Positions 31,747-40,905 are shown, counted from the stretch's first letter. The stretch is DNA of 64,000 nt from Bifidobacterium italicum (GCF_002286915.1 NZ_MVOG01000009.1:1-64000); one strand, 5' to 3'. A program made the numbers and translations. Notes: generated from the letters alone by a model not told the origin.

Positions 31747-31785
31747 CTCAATGCTCCTTTGCATAGTAAATATCCGAGGAGAGCG

Positions 31786-31839
31786 AAGAGCCTTGGGTGG
31801 GTGCCTATGGGATGCCATAGGCACCCACCCAAGGCTCTT
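31786..31839 (-). other. Strong intercistronic hairpin between binding-protein and permease genes
   Basis: Arms 31786-31810 and 31815-31839 are 25 bases long, perfectly complementary, with loop GATG. On the minus strand the hairpin follows the binding-protein stop by about 50 bases and precedes the permease ribosome binding site. No T-run follows. It should let the 5' transcript, which encodes the binding protein, outlast the permease mRNA. Confidence 0.8.
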
Positions 31840-31892
31840 ATATGGATTCGCCCCGGGCGTCAGCAGCCGTCACAGGGCGAGAAACCGCTCGA

Positions 31893-33215
31893 TTATTCGA
31901 CCACGGAGAGGCCGGAATCCTTCAGTGTCGAGACGGATGCAGACTGGGCCGCATCGAAGACGGCGGAGACCTTGCCGGTGCCGCTGGCGGCCTTCGAAGC
32001 CGCTTCCTGCATGGACGCCCCGACCGAGGCGAAGCCCGGGATGTAAGCGAAGTTGTTCATGTTCGCGTTCGCGTCGGCGAACTCCTTCATCACGTCTTGC
32101 CCACCGTAGAATTCGGACCATGCGGCCGGGGTCTTCGCAGTGCCGGTGGAAGCGGCGACGATCAGACCCTGCGAGGTGAGGTCGTCAATCTGCGTGTTGA
32201 ACCAGTCAAGGAACTCCATCGCCTGCGCCTTGTACTTGCAACCCTTCATGACCGCAACACCGGAACCGCCGTCGGGGCCGGTCTTGCCGGCGTTGTCGAA
32301 CCAGTCACCGATCTGCGCGATGCGCCAATCACCCTTGCCTTTGTCCGCCATCGAATCCATCAGCAGAGGCGCCTCCCATGCGGCACCAATCGTGCCGATG
32401 AGCTCGCCCTTCTGCAGCGAGGCATCGAATGACGGGTCCCAGCGCGGATTCGTTGAGGTGGCCTTTGCATCGATGAGCTGCTGGAAGACGTTTGCGACGG
32501 CCTTGGATCCGTCGGTCTGCGTGTCCACCTTCCACGCATCGCCTTCGACCTCATACCACGGGCTCGACGCACCGGCGAGACCGGTAAGCATGTTGCCGGA
32601 TTCATCGGCCTGGAAGGACATGATGTACTTCCCCTTCGCGGCAGCCGTCTTGGCCGCCGCGATGAGCTCATCCTGCGTCTTCGGCAGCGTGATGCCGAGC
32701 TCGTCAAAAGCGGTCTTGTTGTAGTAGTAGACGAGCGGGCCGGTGTCCTGCGGCAGACCGAAGGTCTTGCCGCCGATCTGCATCTGCTCGAACGGACCCT
32801 GCGCGAAATCCTTGCTGTATTGCTCGGCCTCGGAGGTGACATCCTCCATGATGCCCTTCATGTAGGCCTCCGGCAGCTCGGAGTAGCCAAGCTGCGCGAG
32901 ATCCGGGGCGTTGCCCGCCTTGACATCGGTCTCCAGCTTCGTGATCATGTCCGACGCGTTTCCGTTAAACTGCGTGGCCTTGACCTGAATGTTCGGGTGG
33001 TCCTTGTTCCAGCGCGCGACAATCTCATCGACCGGTGTCATGCCCGGCTTGTTCGGCAGGCGGTGAAGATAGGTGATTGTCACCTTCTGATTCGGGTCCG
33101 CCTGCTCGGTGTCCCCGGTTTTTGCACCTGAGGCTCCGCCACCGCAACCGGAAAGCGCCATGCATAGCGCAGCGACCGCTGCGCCTCCCGCCATCAACAA
33201 CCGATTCCGCTTCAT
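31893..33215 (-). CDS. LNB/GNB-binding lipoprotein of ABC importer
   Basis: Extracellular solute-binding lipoprotein of 440 residues. Signal MKRNRLLMAGGAAVAALCMA with lipobox ALSGC is followed by a Gly-rich linker. The mature fold is a type I sugar-binding domain of the CUT1 class (VTITYLHRLPNKPGMTPVDE, then VKATQFNGNASDMITKLETD). By position it corresponds to GL-BP, which captures lacto-N-biose and galacto-N-biose for the lnp pathway. AAGGAG lies before ATG. First gene of the cluster, with a clear promoter 100 bases upstream. Confidence 0.9.
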   Translation of the reverse strand: MKRNRLLMAGGAAVAALCMALSGCGGGASGAKTGDTEQADPNQKVTITYLHRLPNKPGMTPVDEIVARWNKDHPNIQVKATQFNGNASDMITKLETDVKAGNAPDLAQLGYSELPEAYMKGIMEDVTSEAEQYSKDFAQGPFEQMQIGGKTFGLPQDTGPLVYYYNKTAFDELGITLPKTQDELIAAAKTAAAKGKYIMSFQADESGNMLTGLAGASSPWYEVEGDAWKVDTQTDGSKAVANVFQQLIDAKATSTNPRWDPSFDASLQKGELIGTIGAAWEAPLLMDSMADKGKGDWRIAQIGDWFDNAGKTGPDGGSGVAVMKGCKYKAQAMEFLDWFNTQIDDLTSQGLIVAASTGTAKTPAAWSEFYGGQDVMKEFADANANMNNFAYIPGFASVGASMQEAASKAASGTGKVSAVFDAAQSASVSTLKDSGLSVVE

Positions 33216-33318
33216 AATCCCTGCACTCCTTCGTGATCAGGCGGATGGGCGTTTGGTTCACCCACCCGATTGGTTTCCTGAAGTTGCACCGCCACTTCCA
33301 CCAGTGGTGATGACCTTC

Positions 33319-33347
33319 ACGATACCGAGCATCGTCTTTTTTGTCAA
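33319..33347 (-). promoter_or_regulatory. Promoter of the LNB/GNB operon
   Basis: On the minus strand TTGACA (33347-33342), a 17-base spacer and TATCGT (33324-33319). It predicts a leader of roughly 95 bases before the binding-protein ATG. Confidence 0.65.
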
Positions 33348-33352
33348 CTTCA

Positions 33353-33462
33353 CTTACTTTTTAGTTCTCCAAGAGCATAATAGGCTTGAAAACGTTGATA
33401 TTTCAGCGCTTTCAAGCCTAAAACTATATTGTCAACCCACTGTTCAAATGGTGTAAAGTAAG
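33353..33462. promoter_or_regulatory. Nested dyads in the divergent lnp / beta-helix control region
   Basis: TAGGCTTGAAA (33381-33391) is mirrored by TTTCAAGCCTA (33410-33420), and CTTACTTT (33353-33360) by AAAGTAAG (33455-33462). TTGTCAAC occurs twice in the same direction (33341 and 33429). The region is A/T-rich compared with the genes. It is a plausible repressor-loop region serving both transcripts, perhaps for the ROK repressor at 35245. Confidence 0.45.
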
Positions 33463-33535
33463 CAATAGCGTTTTCTACGAGTCGCAGCTCGCCAATGACG
33501 GCAGGCGGCGATTCCCATCCCACGAAAGGCCCGTT

Positions 33536-35017
33536 ATGACCCACTACTTCATCTCCTCCACCCACGGCGACGACATGTGCGACGGACGGACGCCCACGAC
33601 CGCCTGGCGCACGCTCTCAAAAGCCGGAACGATAGCCTTCCAGCCCGGCGACGCACTGTTGCTCGAACGCGGCGCGCATTTCGCGGGCGAGTCACTGCAC
33701 CTGCACGGCGTCATCGGCGCCCCCGATGCTCCGGTGACGATCGGCTGCTACGGAGCCGAAGACGCGTCGTTGCCGCTCATCGCGTGCGACGGCAACGGAC
33801 GATGGTTCGAGGATTATCGCGCGCCGATCGGCGGTCTGCCGCACCGCAATCGCGGCGAAGTCTCCACGGCCGTGCTGCTGCGCGACTGCTCATACGTCCA
33901 CATGCGCGACCTCGAGATCACCAACCGACGCATCGACGACTCCGACGACCATGCCTTCAACGACCTCGAAGTGATGGATCGCACCGGCGTCGCCGTCATC
34001 GCCGAGAACGGCGGCACGTCGCGCGGTATCAGGCTGGAGCGGCTGTACATCCACGACGTGAACGGCAACATCTACGACAAGCACATGGCCAACGGCGGCA
34101 TACAGATCATCGCGCACTTCCCTGAGGACGCCTCGACGATCGAGACGAACATCGCACGCTTCGACGACCTGCGCATCGCCGACAACGTCGTGCGCGACAC
34201 GAGCCGCTGGGGCATCGCCGTCGGCTACACCGCCTATCTCAATCTCATCGACCACGGCGGACGCGACACCGACGGCAACTGGGACAATACCTTCGACTAC
34301 GGCGACGGCACGATCGACGACGCGACGATACGCCGATACGGCGCGACGAATGTCGTCGTCGAAGGCAACCTCGTGGAACGCGCCGGCGGCGACGCGATCA
34401 CCGTCATGTACTGCGACCGTCCGCTCGTACAGCGCAACGTCTCGCGTGAGGCAGCCGTCGACATCCGTGACGACGTCTACACAGCGACGACGAACGATCG
34501 AGTCGCCGCCGCGATCTGGCCATGGCGATGCAAGAACGCCCTCTTCGAGTACAACGAGGCGTATGACACGCTCAATGCGGATCACGGCAACGGCGACGGC
34601 CAGGCGTGGGACGCCGACTTCGGCGACGGCACCGAGTACCGATACAACTACTCACGCAACAATTCGGGCGGATGCATCATGTTCTGTAACGAGAAGGCCG
34701 TCAACTCGCTGTTCTACTGCAACGTCTCCGAACGCGACCTGATGGGCGCGATCGACATCCCGCGCAACCCGGACGCGGCGGTCACCGGCAACGTCTTCAT
34801 CATCGCCGACGGCGCCGATCCGCTGCGCCTCGACCGCGCGGACGGCGCCGCCATCATCGAGGGCAACACCTTCATCCACACCGGGTCCGCGCCACGATGC
34901 ACCGACTGGCACCCCCATGGCTCGCAAGTCGAATACGCCGGCAACGTCTACATCGGCTTTTCCACCATTCCCGAGGAGGAGCAGGGCGACGACCCCCAAG
35001 CGCCCAAACGGCGCTAA
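33536..35017 (+). CDS. Cytoplasmic right-handed beta-helix protein, possible glycosidase
   Basis: Parallel beta-helix protein of 493 residues without a signal peptide. It starts with the family's HYFISSTHGDDMCDG and LSKAGTIAFQPGDALLLERG segments, then about ten helix coils (ARFDDLRIADNVVRDTSRWG, ATNVVVEGNLVERAGGDAIT). A conserved-looking acidic cluster, GDGQAWDADFGDG, has Asp354, Asp359 and Asp361. The 7-residue spacing of Asp354 and Asp361 is the same as that reported for the catalytic pair of GH136 lacto-N-biosidase LnbX. GAAAGG lies before ATG. It is divergent from the lacto-N-biose importer. A hydrolase acting on imported glycans is my inference; a fold-only assignment is firm. Confidence 0.65.
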   Translation: MTHYFISSTHGDDMCDGRTPTTAWRTLSKAGTIAFQPGDALLLERGAHFAGESLHLHGVIGAPDAPVTIGCYGAEDASLPLIACDGNGRWFEDYRAPIGGLPHRNRGEVSTAVLLRDCSYVHMRDLEITNRRIDDSDDHAFNDLEVMDRTGVAVIAENGGTSRGIRLERLYIHDVNGNIYDKHMANGGIQIIAHFPEDASTIETNIARFDDLRIADNVVRDTSRWGIAVGYTAYLNLIDHGGRDTDGNWDNTFDYGDGTIDDATIRRYGATNVVVEGNLVERAGGDAITVMYCDRPLVQRNVSREAAVDIRDDVYTATTNDRVAAAIWPWRCKNALFEYNEAYDTLNADHGNGDGQAWDADFGDGTEYRYNYSRNNSGGCIMFCNEKAVNSLFYCNVSERDLMGAIDIPRNPDAAVTGNVFIIADGADPLRLDRADGAAIIEGNTFIHTGSAPRCTDWHPHGSQVEYAGNVYIGFSTIPEEEQGDDPQAPKRR

Positions 35018-35127
35018 GCGACGACAACCCATCGAAGGCACCCTGACAATAACTCCATTCATCGCAGAGAGATCAAAGGACATCGTGTTCAAAGACCAAT
35101 CCACGAGGCAGTTTTCACCAGAGCGTA

Positions 35128-35171
35128 ATTATGTATACTTGATTGACATAATGTCTACGCATCGTTAATCT
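35128..35171 (+). promoter_or_regulatory. Promoter of the ROK repressor gene with overlapping dyad
   Basis: TTGACA (35143-35148), a 17-base spacer and TAATCT (35166-35171). ATTATGT (35128-35134) and ACATAAT (35146-35152) form a 7-bp dyad across the -35 box, which suggests autoregulation. Confidence 0.7.
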
Positions 35172-35244
35172 AGGTATCGTCGCCCATTGGCGCTGGTAGA
35201 ACCTTGATGTATCGTATCGCACTATTTGAGGGTAAGGAGTAGCG

Positions 35245-36411
35245 ATGATCGGCCCATCATTCGAACGTATTCCGACGAACATGAACACCAAAACCGTACC
35301 TTCCGATATCCGGGCACGTAATATCATGGCCGTCTTCAACCTGCTGTTCCCCGCCGCAACCGTCTCACGCAGCGAACTTGGACGCACACTCGGGCTGTCC
35401 CGCATGGCCGCCACCGATGTGACCGGCGAGATGCTCGACAATCACATCATCCGCGAAGTCGGCGAAGACACGCGTACCGGCCGCGGCAAGCGTTCAGTCA
35501 TGCTTGCAATCGATACCGCTTTCTGGCGCATCATCACGATCGACCTGTCGCAGCAGTATCTGCTCCAAGGCGCACTCGTCGATCTCGGCGGCCGCATCAT
35601 TGAGCGCATGGAGACACCAATAGAGGACTGCGCCAACATCTCGATCGCACTGATCGCCGAACTTGCACGGAAGCTGATGGCCGTATCCTCGCAGCCGATC
35701 CTCGGATTGGGGGTCGCCGTCCCCGGAGTCGTCAACCATGAGGGCACCGTCGTCGATGCCGTGCAGCTCGGATGGAAGGACGTGCCGCTGCATGACGAGC
35801 TGCGCGACATGCTTGACCTGCCGGTACTCGTCGGCAACGCAACGAACGCGGCCCTTGTCGCGGAACGGTTCTTTGGTGAAGGCGGCGCCGATTCCATGCT
35901 CATCCGCATTGGCGCCGGCGTAGGTGCAAGCTTATGCATCAATGGTGAGATCGTGGACGGGGCGACCTGTATGGCCGGCGAAATCGGCCATGTCGTCGTC
36001 GACCCGGAGGGTCCAGGCTGCGCGTGCGGCAAACGCGGCTGCCTTGAGGCATATCTTTCGACGAACAATCTATACGCTCAGATCGCCAGCGATCCCGCGC
36101 ACCGCACCGAAATCCTCACCGGCGCCGGACAGCTGCTCGGCCGCGTCATGGCGATGCCGCTCGGACTGCTCAACCTGCACGACGTGACGGTCGACGCCCC
36201 CGCGGACATCGCTGGCGAGACTTTCATTCATGCGATGGGCGGCGAATTGAGCGCCGCGTTGAACACCCAGTATATGACGATCCCGTTGCTGCATCGCTGC
36301 CAGGTGGGACCAAACGCATCCCTGCGGGGTCAAGCCATCAGCGTATTGCGGCGCCTCGTTCCACATATCCGCCAACTATCCACCCGTATGCATACCGCAC
36401 ACGACGAGTGA
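35245..36411 (+). CDS. ROK family transcriptional repressor, NagC-like
   Basis: Regulator of 388 residues. An N-terminal winged helix-turn-helix (VSRSELGRTLGLSRMAATDV, about residues 35-60) is followed by a ROK domain with VGNATNAALVAERFFGEG and the zinc motif CACGKRGCLEAYLS. The sugar-phosphate loop lacks the kinase-type GGT, as in repressors. AAGGAG before ATG sets the start. It stands between the lnp cluster and a kinase-nagB-nagA set, so GlcNAc, GlcNAc-6-phosphate or galactose derivatives are likely effectors. It probably controls both sets. Confidence 0.88.
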   Translation: MIGPSFERIPTNMNTKTVPSDIRARNIMAVFNLLFPAATVSRSELGRTLGLSRMAATDVTGEMLDNHIIREVGEDTRTGRGKRSVMLAIDTAFWRIITIDLSQQYLLQGALVDLGGRIIERMETPIEDCANISIALIAELARKLMAVSSQPILGLGVAVPGVVNHEGTVVDAVQLGWKDVPLHDELRDMLDLPVLVGNATNAALVAERFFGEGGADSMLIRIGAGVGASLCINGEIVDGATCMAGEIGHVVVDPEGPGCACGKRGCLEAYLSTNNLYAQIASDPAHRTEILTGAGQLLGRVMAMPLGLLNLHDVTVDAPADIAGETFIHAMGGELSAALNTQYMTIPLLHRCQVGPNASLRGQAISVLRRLVPHIRQLSTRMHTAHDE

Positions 36412-36452
36412 GGAAGCGCCTCACTCCCCTCATCCACAACAAAGGAGTTGTC

Positions 36453-37433
36453 ATGACAGGTTCCCCGAACACCCCGCCGTCGCTCATCGGCATCGACGTG
36501 GGAGGCACGAAGATCGCGGGCATCGCGATCGCGGTGCCGGACCCCTCGGGATTCGGCGATGTACACGTCCTTGCACAGTCCAACCGCCCGGCGCGCCGCG
36601 GAGCCGACGCGCTCGTCGCCGACACTATCGTCATCATCGATGAACTTATAGCGCAGCTTCCCTCCAATGCCGGCGATGTTTGCGCGATAGGCATCGGCAC
36701 GCCGGGCACCGTGGACGGCTCGACCGGCGATGTGCGCGATATCGCGAATCTGTCTATCGACTACGTGCCTCTTGCGAGTGCCGTGCGCGAACACTTCCAG
36801 CTGCCGACGGTCGTTGAGAACGACGTCAACGCGGCCGCGGTCGGCGCGGCACGTCTCGTCGAGGCCGGCGCCGCGGACAGACAGACCATCGCGTTCCTCA
36901 ACCTCGGCACGGGTCTTGCAGCCGGCATCATCCGCAACGGTGGGCTTGACCATGGTTCAAGCAACACGGTCGGCGAAATCGGCCACATACCGGTCGAGCC
37001 CCACCATTGGCTCTGCGCCTGCGGACAGCGCGGCTGCCTCGAGACCGCCGGCAGCGGAGGCGCGGCGAAACGCCTATGGCCGTATGCGGATCCTCCGATG
37101 CCGAATATCCTTGCCGTGGCTGCCAACAACGCACACCCCCGTCACCGGCAGGCCATCGAGACCCGCGACACGATCATCACCGCGGTTGCAGACACGATCG
37201 ATGTGCTTGCCCTGACCGTCGACCCGGATGTCATCATTATTGGCGGCGGCATGGCCCGAACCGGCGCGCCACTGCTCGATGCAATCCGGACGGAGCTGCG
37301 CCGCCGGGGCCAGAACAGCGGATTCATCCACGCTCTCAATCTGCCGGCGCGTCTGCGCCTTGCGCCGACCGAACTGCCGGTGGGTGCGATAGGGGCGGCC
37401 CTCACCGCCCAATCTCTGCCGACTGGCGCATAA
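36453..37433 (+). CDS. ROK family sugar kinase, probably for GlcNAc or glucose
   Basis: Kinase of 326 residues without DNA-binding domain. It has an intact phosphate loop IGIDVGGTKIAGIAI, the catalytic VVENDVNAAAVG, GLAAGIIRNGGLDHGSSN and the zinc motif CACGQRGCLETAGSG. AAAGGAG before ATG at 36453 defines the start. Its place directly after the NagC-like repressor and before nagB and nagA favours N-acetylglucosamine 6-phosphorylation. A glucokinase or N-acetylmannosamine kinase cannot be excluded. Confidence 0.82.
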   Translation: MTGSPNTPPSLIGIDVGGTKIAGIAIAVPDPSGFGDVHVLAQSNRPARRGADALVADTIVIIDELIAQLPSNAGDVCAIGIGTPGTVDGSTGDVRDIANLSIDYVPLASAVREHFQLPTVVENDVNAAAVGAARLVEAGAADRQTIAFLNLGTGLAAGIIRNGGLDHGSSNTVGEIGHIPVEPHHWLCACGQRGCLETAGSGGAAKRLWPYADPPMPNILAVAANNAHPRHRQAIETRDTIITAVADTIDVLALTVDPDVIIIGGGMARTGAPLLDAIRTELRRRGQNSGFIHALNLPARLRLAPTELPVGAIGAALTAQSLPTGA

Positions 37434-37601
37434 CACACACCCTCCTCCGGCTGTGCCGTCCGTCATGATACCCCCGGACGCCCGGCATCATGGCCGCAGC
37501 CATACACATCCGTTGCCATCGCTCTGCGGCCCTCGGCGTTGACACGACCATCCATCCAACGAACACAATAAACAGCACCAATCAAACAAAGGAGCGTCAT
37601 C

Positions 37602-38390
37602 ATGACGGAGATCATCATCACGGAGTCCCAGCAGCAGGCGGGCGCGATCTACGCGAAGTGCGTGGCCGACCTCATCGAACGCAAGCCGGACTGCGTGCTC
37701 GGCCTTGCAACCGGATCAAGTCCGCTCGCCGCCTACCGCGAACTCGCGAAGACAATCCACGAACGCGGCCTCGACGTCTCGCGGGTGCGTGGCTTTTCGC
37801 TCGACGAGTACGCGGGCCTCGACCCGAGGCATCCGGAGTCGTATCACAGCGTCATCGAGCGCACCGTCGTCGAGCCGCTCGGCCTCGACCCGGAGCTCGT
37901 GCATGTGCCGAACGGCGATCTCGCGACGATCGAGCATGCCGGCGCGGCCTACGACGCGGCCATCGAAGCGGCCGGCGGCATCGACGTGCAGATCCTCGGC
38001 ATCGGCACCGACGGTCATATCGGCTTCAACGAGCCGGGATCGTCGCTCGCCTCGGGCACGCGCATCAAGACGCTCACCGAACAGACGCGCATCGACAACG
38101 CGCGCTTCTTCGACGGCGACGTCGATCAGGTGCCGACGCACTGCATCACACAGGGCATCGGCACGATCATGAAGGTGCGCCATCTCGTGCTGCTCGCGTT
38201 CGGCGACGGCAAGGCCGAGGCGATCGCCGAGACGGTCGAGGGCGGCGTCTCGTCGTTCTGCCCGGCGAGCGCGCTGCAGCTGCACCCGCACGCGACCGTC
38301 ATCGTCGACGAGCAGGCGGCGGCGCGACTGCGCAACAAGGACTACTACCGTTACGCGTACATGCACAAGCCGTCATGGCAGGGCATCTGA
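37602..38390 (+). CDS. nagB: Glucosamine-6-phosphate deaminase
   Basis: Converts glucosamine-6-phosphate to fructose-6-phosphate and ammonia. At 262 residues it is of normal length. Family motifs are GLATGSSPLAAYREL, the active-site FSLDEYAGLDPRHPESYH and GIGTDGHIGFNEPGSSL. AAAGGAG lies before ATG. A TTGACA at 37539-37544 could be part of a separate promoter, but its -10 is weak. With nagA downstream it completes the route from GlcNAc to glycolysis. Confidence 0.95.
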   Translation: MTEIIITESQQQAGAIYAKCVADLIERKPDCVLGLATGSSPLAAYRELAKTIHERGLDVSRVRGFSLDEYAGLDPRHPESYHSVIERTVVEPLGLDPELVHVPNGDLATIEHAGAAYDAAIEAAGGIDVQILGIGTDGHIGFNEPGSSLASGTRIKTLTEQTRIDNARFFDGDVDQVPTHCITQGIGTIMKVRHLVLLAFGDGKAEAIAETVEGGVSSFCPASALQLHPHATVIVDEQAAARLRNKDYYRYAYMHKPSWQGI

Positions 38391-38439
38391 GGGCGCCCGC
38401 GCCTGCCAGCCGACCATGCGGAACACGGAGATGACGATC

Positions 38440-39729
38440 ATGCATCAGGACAGCGCATCAGCACTTCCCAGTATCCCGACGGCAACACGCGAACGCGCCG
38501 CGGTCGCCGAACAAATCGCACGTTCCTTCACCCGTCCGCCTGAAACCTTCGGCATCGTCAACGCCACGCGCATCGACGCACGCGGCATCGTCCCCGACAG
38601 CTGGGTCATCTGCTCGGACGGCGTCATCGTCGATGAAGGCACGACGACGTCGGATTTCACGACGGCCGCCGCACGGTATCACGTCGGGGGTGCGTCCCGC
38701 ATCGACGCGCACGGCATGCTGCTGACGCCGGGATACGTGGACATCCATGCGCACGGCGCATGGGGCATGTCCTTCGACGACGGCGCCGACGGCATCCGCA
38801 TCGCGCGCGCCGGCCATATGATGCACGGCACGACGCGGCAGGTCTGCAGCCTCATCACGAATCCCTTCGACGTCATGGCCGCGAACCTGCGCAATGTGCG
38901 CGACGCGATGCGCGAGCGACCTGACATCCTCGGCGCGCATCTGGAGGGTCCGTTCCTCTCGCCGCTGCACAAGGGCGCGCATGATCCCGCGTGCCTGTGC
39001 GACCCGACGCCGGAGCATGTCGAGACATTGCTCGACGCCGCCGACGGCTGCCTGCGGCAGATCACGAGCGCGCCGGAGCTGCCGCACGCGATGCGGGCGA
39101 TCGGCATGTTCGCGAACGCCGGCGTCGTCGCGGCCGTCGGACACACCGACGCCGACTACATGACGGCCGTGCGCGCCTTCGACGCCGGCGCACGACTGAT
39201 GACGCATCTGTTCAATGCGATGCCGTCGCTGCACCATCGCAAGCCAGGACCGATCCCGGCGGCCGTCGAGGATCCGCGCGTCGCGATCGAACTGATCAAC
39301 GACGGCTTCCATGTGCAGGACCCGGTGCTGCGCATGGCGCTCGGCTTCGCACCGCGCCGCACCGTCTTCGTCACCGACGCGATGGCGGCGACCGATTGCC
39401 CGGACGGCGCCTACAAACTCGGCGGACTGGATGTGCGGGTCGTCGGCGGCCACGCCCGTCTCGTCTCGAACGGCGCGATCGCCGGGTCGACGCTGCTGCT
39501 CGAGGGCGCCGTGCAACGTGCGGTGCTCGAGCTGGGCATGGCGCCGGCCGACGCCGTCGCGGCGGCGACGCTCGTCCCGGCGCAGGTCTTCGGCTTCGAC
39601 CGTCCGAACGCCGTCACCGATGCGCCGCTCGGCCTGATATGCCGTGGCTATGCGGCCGACGTGCTGCTGCTCGACCCCGCCGACTGGGCGGTCCGGCACG
39701 TCTGGTGCGCCGGACGCCGGCAACGGTAG
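38440..39729 (+). CDS. nagA: N-acetylglucosamine-6-phosphate deacetylase
   Basis: Amidohydrolase-fold deacetylase of about 429 residues acting before NagB. Metal and substrate motifs are YVDIHAHGAWG, HLEGPFLSPLHKGAHDP, VGHTDADYMTA, HLFNAMPSLHHRKPG and FVTDAMAATDCPDG. I chose ATG at 38440, nine bases after CGGAG. Two earlier in-frame ATGs (38416, 38431) have poor or no spacing. The N-terminal tail of about 40 residues is longer than in E. coli NagA. Same transcript direction as nagB with a 49-base gap. Confidence 0.93.
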   Translation: MHQDSASALPSIPTATRERAAVAEQIARSFTRPPETFGIVNATRIDARGIVPDSWVICSDGVIVDEGTTTSDFTTAAARYHVGGASRIDAHGMLLTPGYVDIHAHGAWGMSFDDGADGIRIARAGHMMHGTTRQVCSLITNPFDVMAANLRNVRDAMRERPDILGAHLEGPFLSPLHKGAHDPACLCDPTPEHVETLLDAADGCLRQITSAPELPHAMRAIGMFANAGVVAAVGHTDADYMTAVRAFDAGARLMTHLFNAMPSLHHRKPGPIPAAVEDPRVAIELINDGFHVQDPVLRMALGFAPRRTVFVTDAMAATDCPDGAYKLGGLDVRVVGGHARLVSNGAIAGSTLLLEGAVQRAVLELGMAPADAVAAATLVPAQVFGFDRPNAVTDAPLGLICRGYAADVLLLDPADWAVRHVWCAGRRQR

Positions 39730-39772
39730 GCCCGCGGGTCGGGCCGCACCCGGTTCCATAACGGGCATAATG

Positions 39773-39816
39773 CGAAGGCCTTGCATGCAGCCGCCACGCT
39801 GCCTGCAAGGCCTTCG
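39773..39816. terminator. Bidirectional terminator between nagA and the YeaQ-like gene
   Basis: Thirteen-base arms CGAAGGCCTTGCA / TGCAAGGCCTTCG with an 18-base loop that can pair further. The plus strand continues TTATG. It separates two convergent genes. Confidence 0.75.
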
Positions 39817-39847
39817 TTATGCGAGGTCGGCGCCGAGGCGCGAACCG

Positions 39848-40102
39848 TCAGTCCTTGGCGGTGACCCGCATCACGATGAACGAGGTGACCAGCACCACGA
39901 TGACCGCGCCAATAAGCGAGGGGAAGATCGCCATGCCGCCGAGCTGCGGCCCCCAGCTGCCGAAGATCGCCTGACCGAGCGATGAACCCACAAGACCGGC
40001 GATGATGTTGGCGATCCAACCCATCGATCCGCTGCGGTTGGTGATCGCGCCGGCGATCGCGCCGATGATCGCGCCTACGATGAGCGTCCAAATCCAATAC
40101 AT
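39848..40102 (-). CDS. GlsB/YeaQ/YmgE family small membrane protein
   Basis: An 84-residue protein with three hydrophobic segments and the family's Gly-rich signature (TLIVGAIIGAIAGAITNRSG, then IIAGLVGSSLGQAIFG). Members are induced by general stress in several bacteria; the activity is unknown. AAAGGAAG lies before ATG. The 296 bases upstream (40103-40398) hold no gene. They contain CCGCGGCAAAA twice (about 40208 and 40320) and GGATGCAAC twice, of no known meaning. Confidence 0.9.
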   Translation of the reverse strand: MYWIWTLIVGAIIGAIAGAITNRSGSMGWIANIIAGLVGSSLGQAIFGSWGPQLGGMAIFPSLIGAVIVVLVTSFIVMRVTAKD

Positions 40103-40398
40103 AATGTGCTTCCTTTACATCTTGCCAAAGTCCCGAAAACCTTGAACTATCTTCCACAGTACGGGGCCGGGGCGCGCTTCGCCCGCAATCATGCGGTTTT
40201 CCGCTACCGCGGCAAAATCACGTAACGCTCAGGTCGGGCTGCTACACATATTGTTGCGTTCGTGGTGGCCGCAAGGACACGGATGCAACAGGCCCCATTT
40301 CGTTCGCATTTCCCATCAACCGCGGCAAAAACCGGATGCAACGAACCTTCATTGCGCCCTGCCTCCCACCGATCGCAGCGGCGCCGGATACGGACGTG

Positions 40399-40905
40399 TC
40401 AGTGCTGCTGCGGCGCCTGCCGCCCCACCTCGTCCAAAGCGGCGTTGAAGGCGTCGCTCGTCCAACTGGCGCCGGCGATCTTGTCGGCCTTCAGATCCTT
40501 GATCGGTTTGCCGGTGACGACTCCCGGCACCTCCTTGGCGAAGGCCTCCTGATGCCCGCGCGAGATGGACGTGAACGGATGTCCGACGACGCGCACATCG
40601 TGTACGAGGCCGTCGCGCACGCCGACGTACACGTCTATCGTGTCCTCGCCGACGGGGCCGCACTGCCCGATCGCCGCGTAATCGCCGTCCGCGTACGCGG
40701 CGGCCGGATCCGCGGCGATGTCATCCGCATCCGACTCCTTGTCGTCGCAACACGACTTGCCGACGGAATCGGACATCGTCTCTCCGGAATCGCCTGCGAA
40801 CTCGTCATCCATCGGCCGCGCGCTGGGTTCGCCACATCCGGACAACATCATCAGACCGGGCGCCGACAGTGCCGTCAACGCCATCAGTTGCTTCGAGGTT
40901 TTCAT
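40399..40905 (-). CDS. Lipoprotein with FMN-binding-like domain
   Basis: Secreted lipoprotein of 168 residues. The signal ends at the lipobox LSGC (about residue 24), followed by an acidic linker with a CC pair (SCCDDKES). The C-terminal part, from YADGDYAAIGQCGPVGEDTI to ASWTSDAFNAALDEV, resembles FMN-bind domains, where the Ser/Thr near ASWTSDAF carries covalent FMN. A role in extracytoplasmic electron transfer would fit, but no redox partner is beside it. AAGGAAAGG precedes ATG. Confidence 0.65.
   Translation of the reverse strand: MKTSKQLMALTALSAPGLMMLSGCGEPSARPMDDEFAGDSGETMSDSVGKSCCDDKESDADDIAADPAAAYADGDYAAIGQCGPVGEDTIDVYVGVRDGLVHDVRVVGHPFTSISRGHQEAFAKEVPGVVTGKPIKDLKADKIAGASWTSDAFNAALDEVGRQAPQQH

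Noticed and set aside
40103-40398. Short direct repeats CCGCGGCAAAA and GGATGCAAC as an insertion-sequence footprint
   Set aside because: The repeats are short and not at the ends of a common segment; no transposase remnant is seen.
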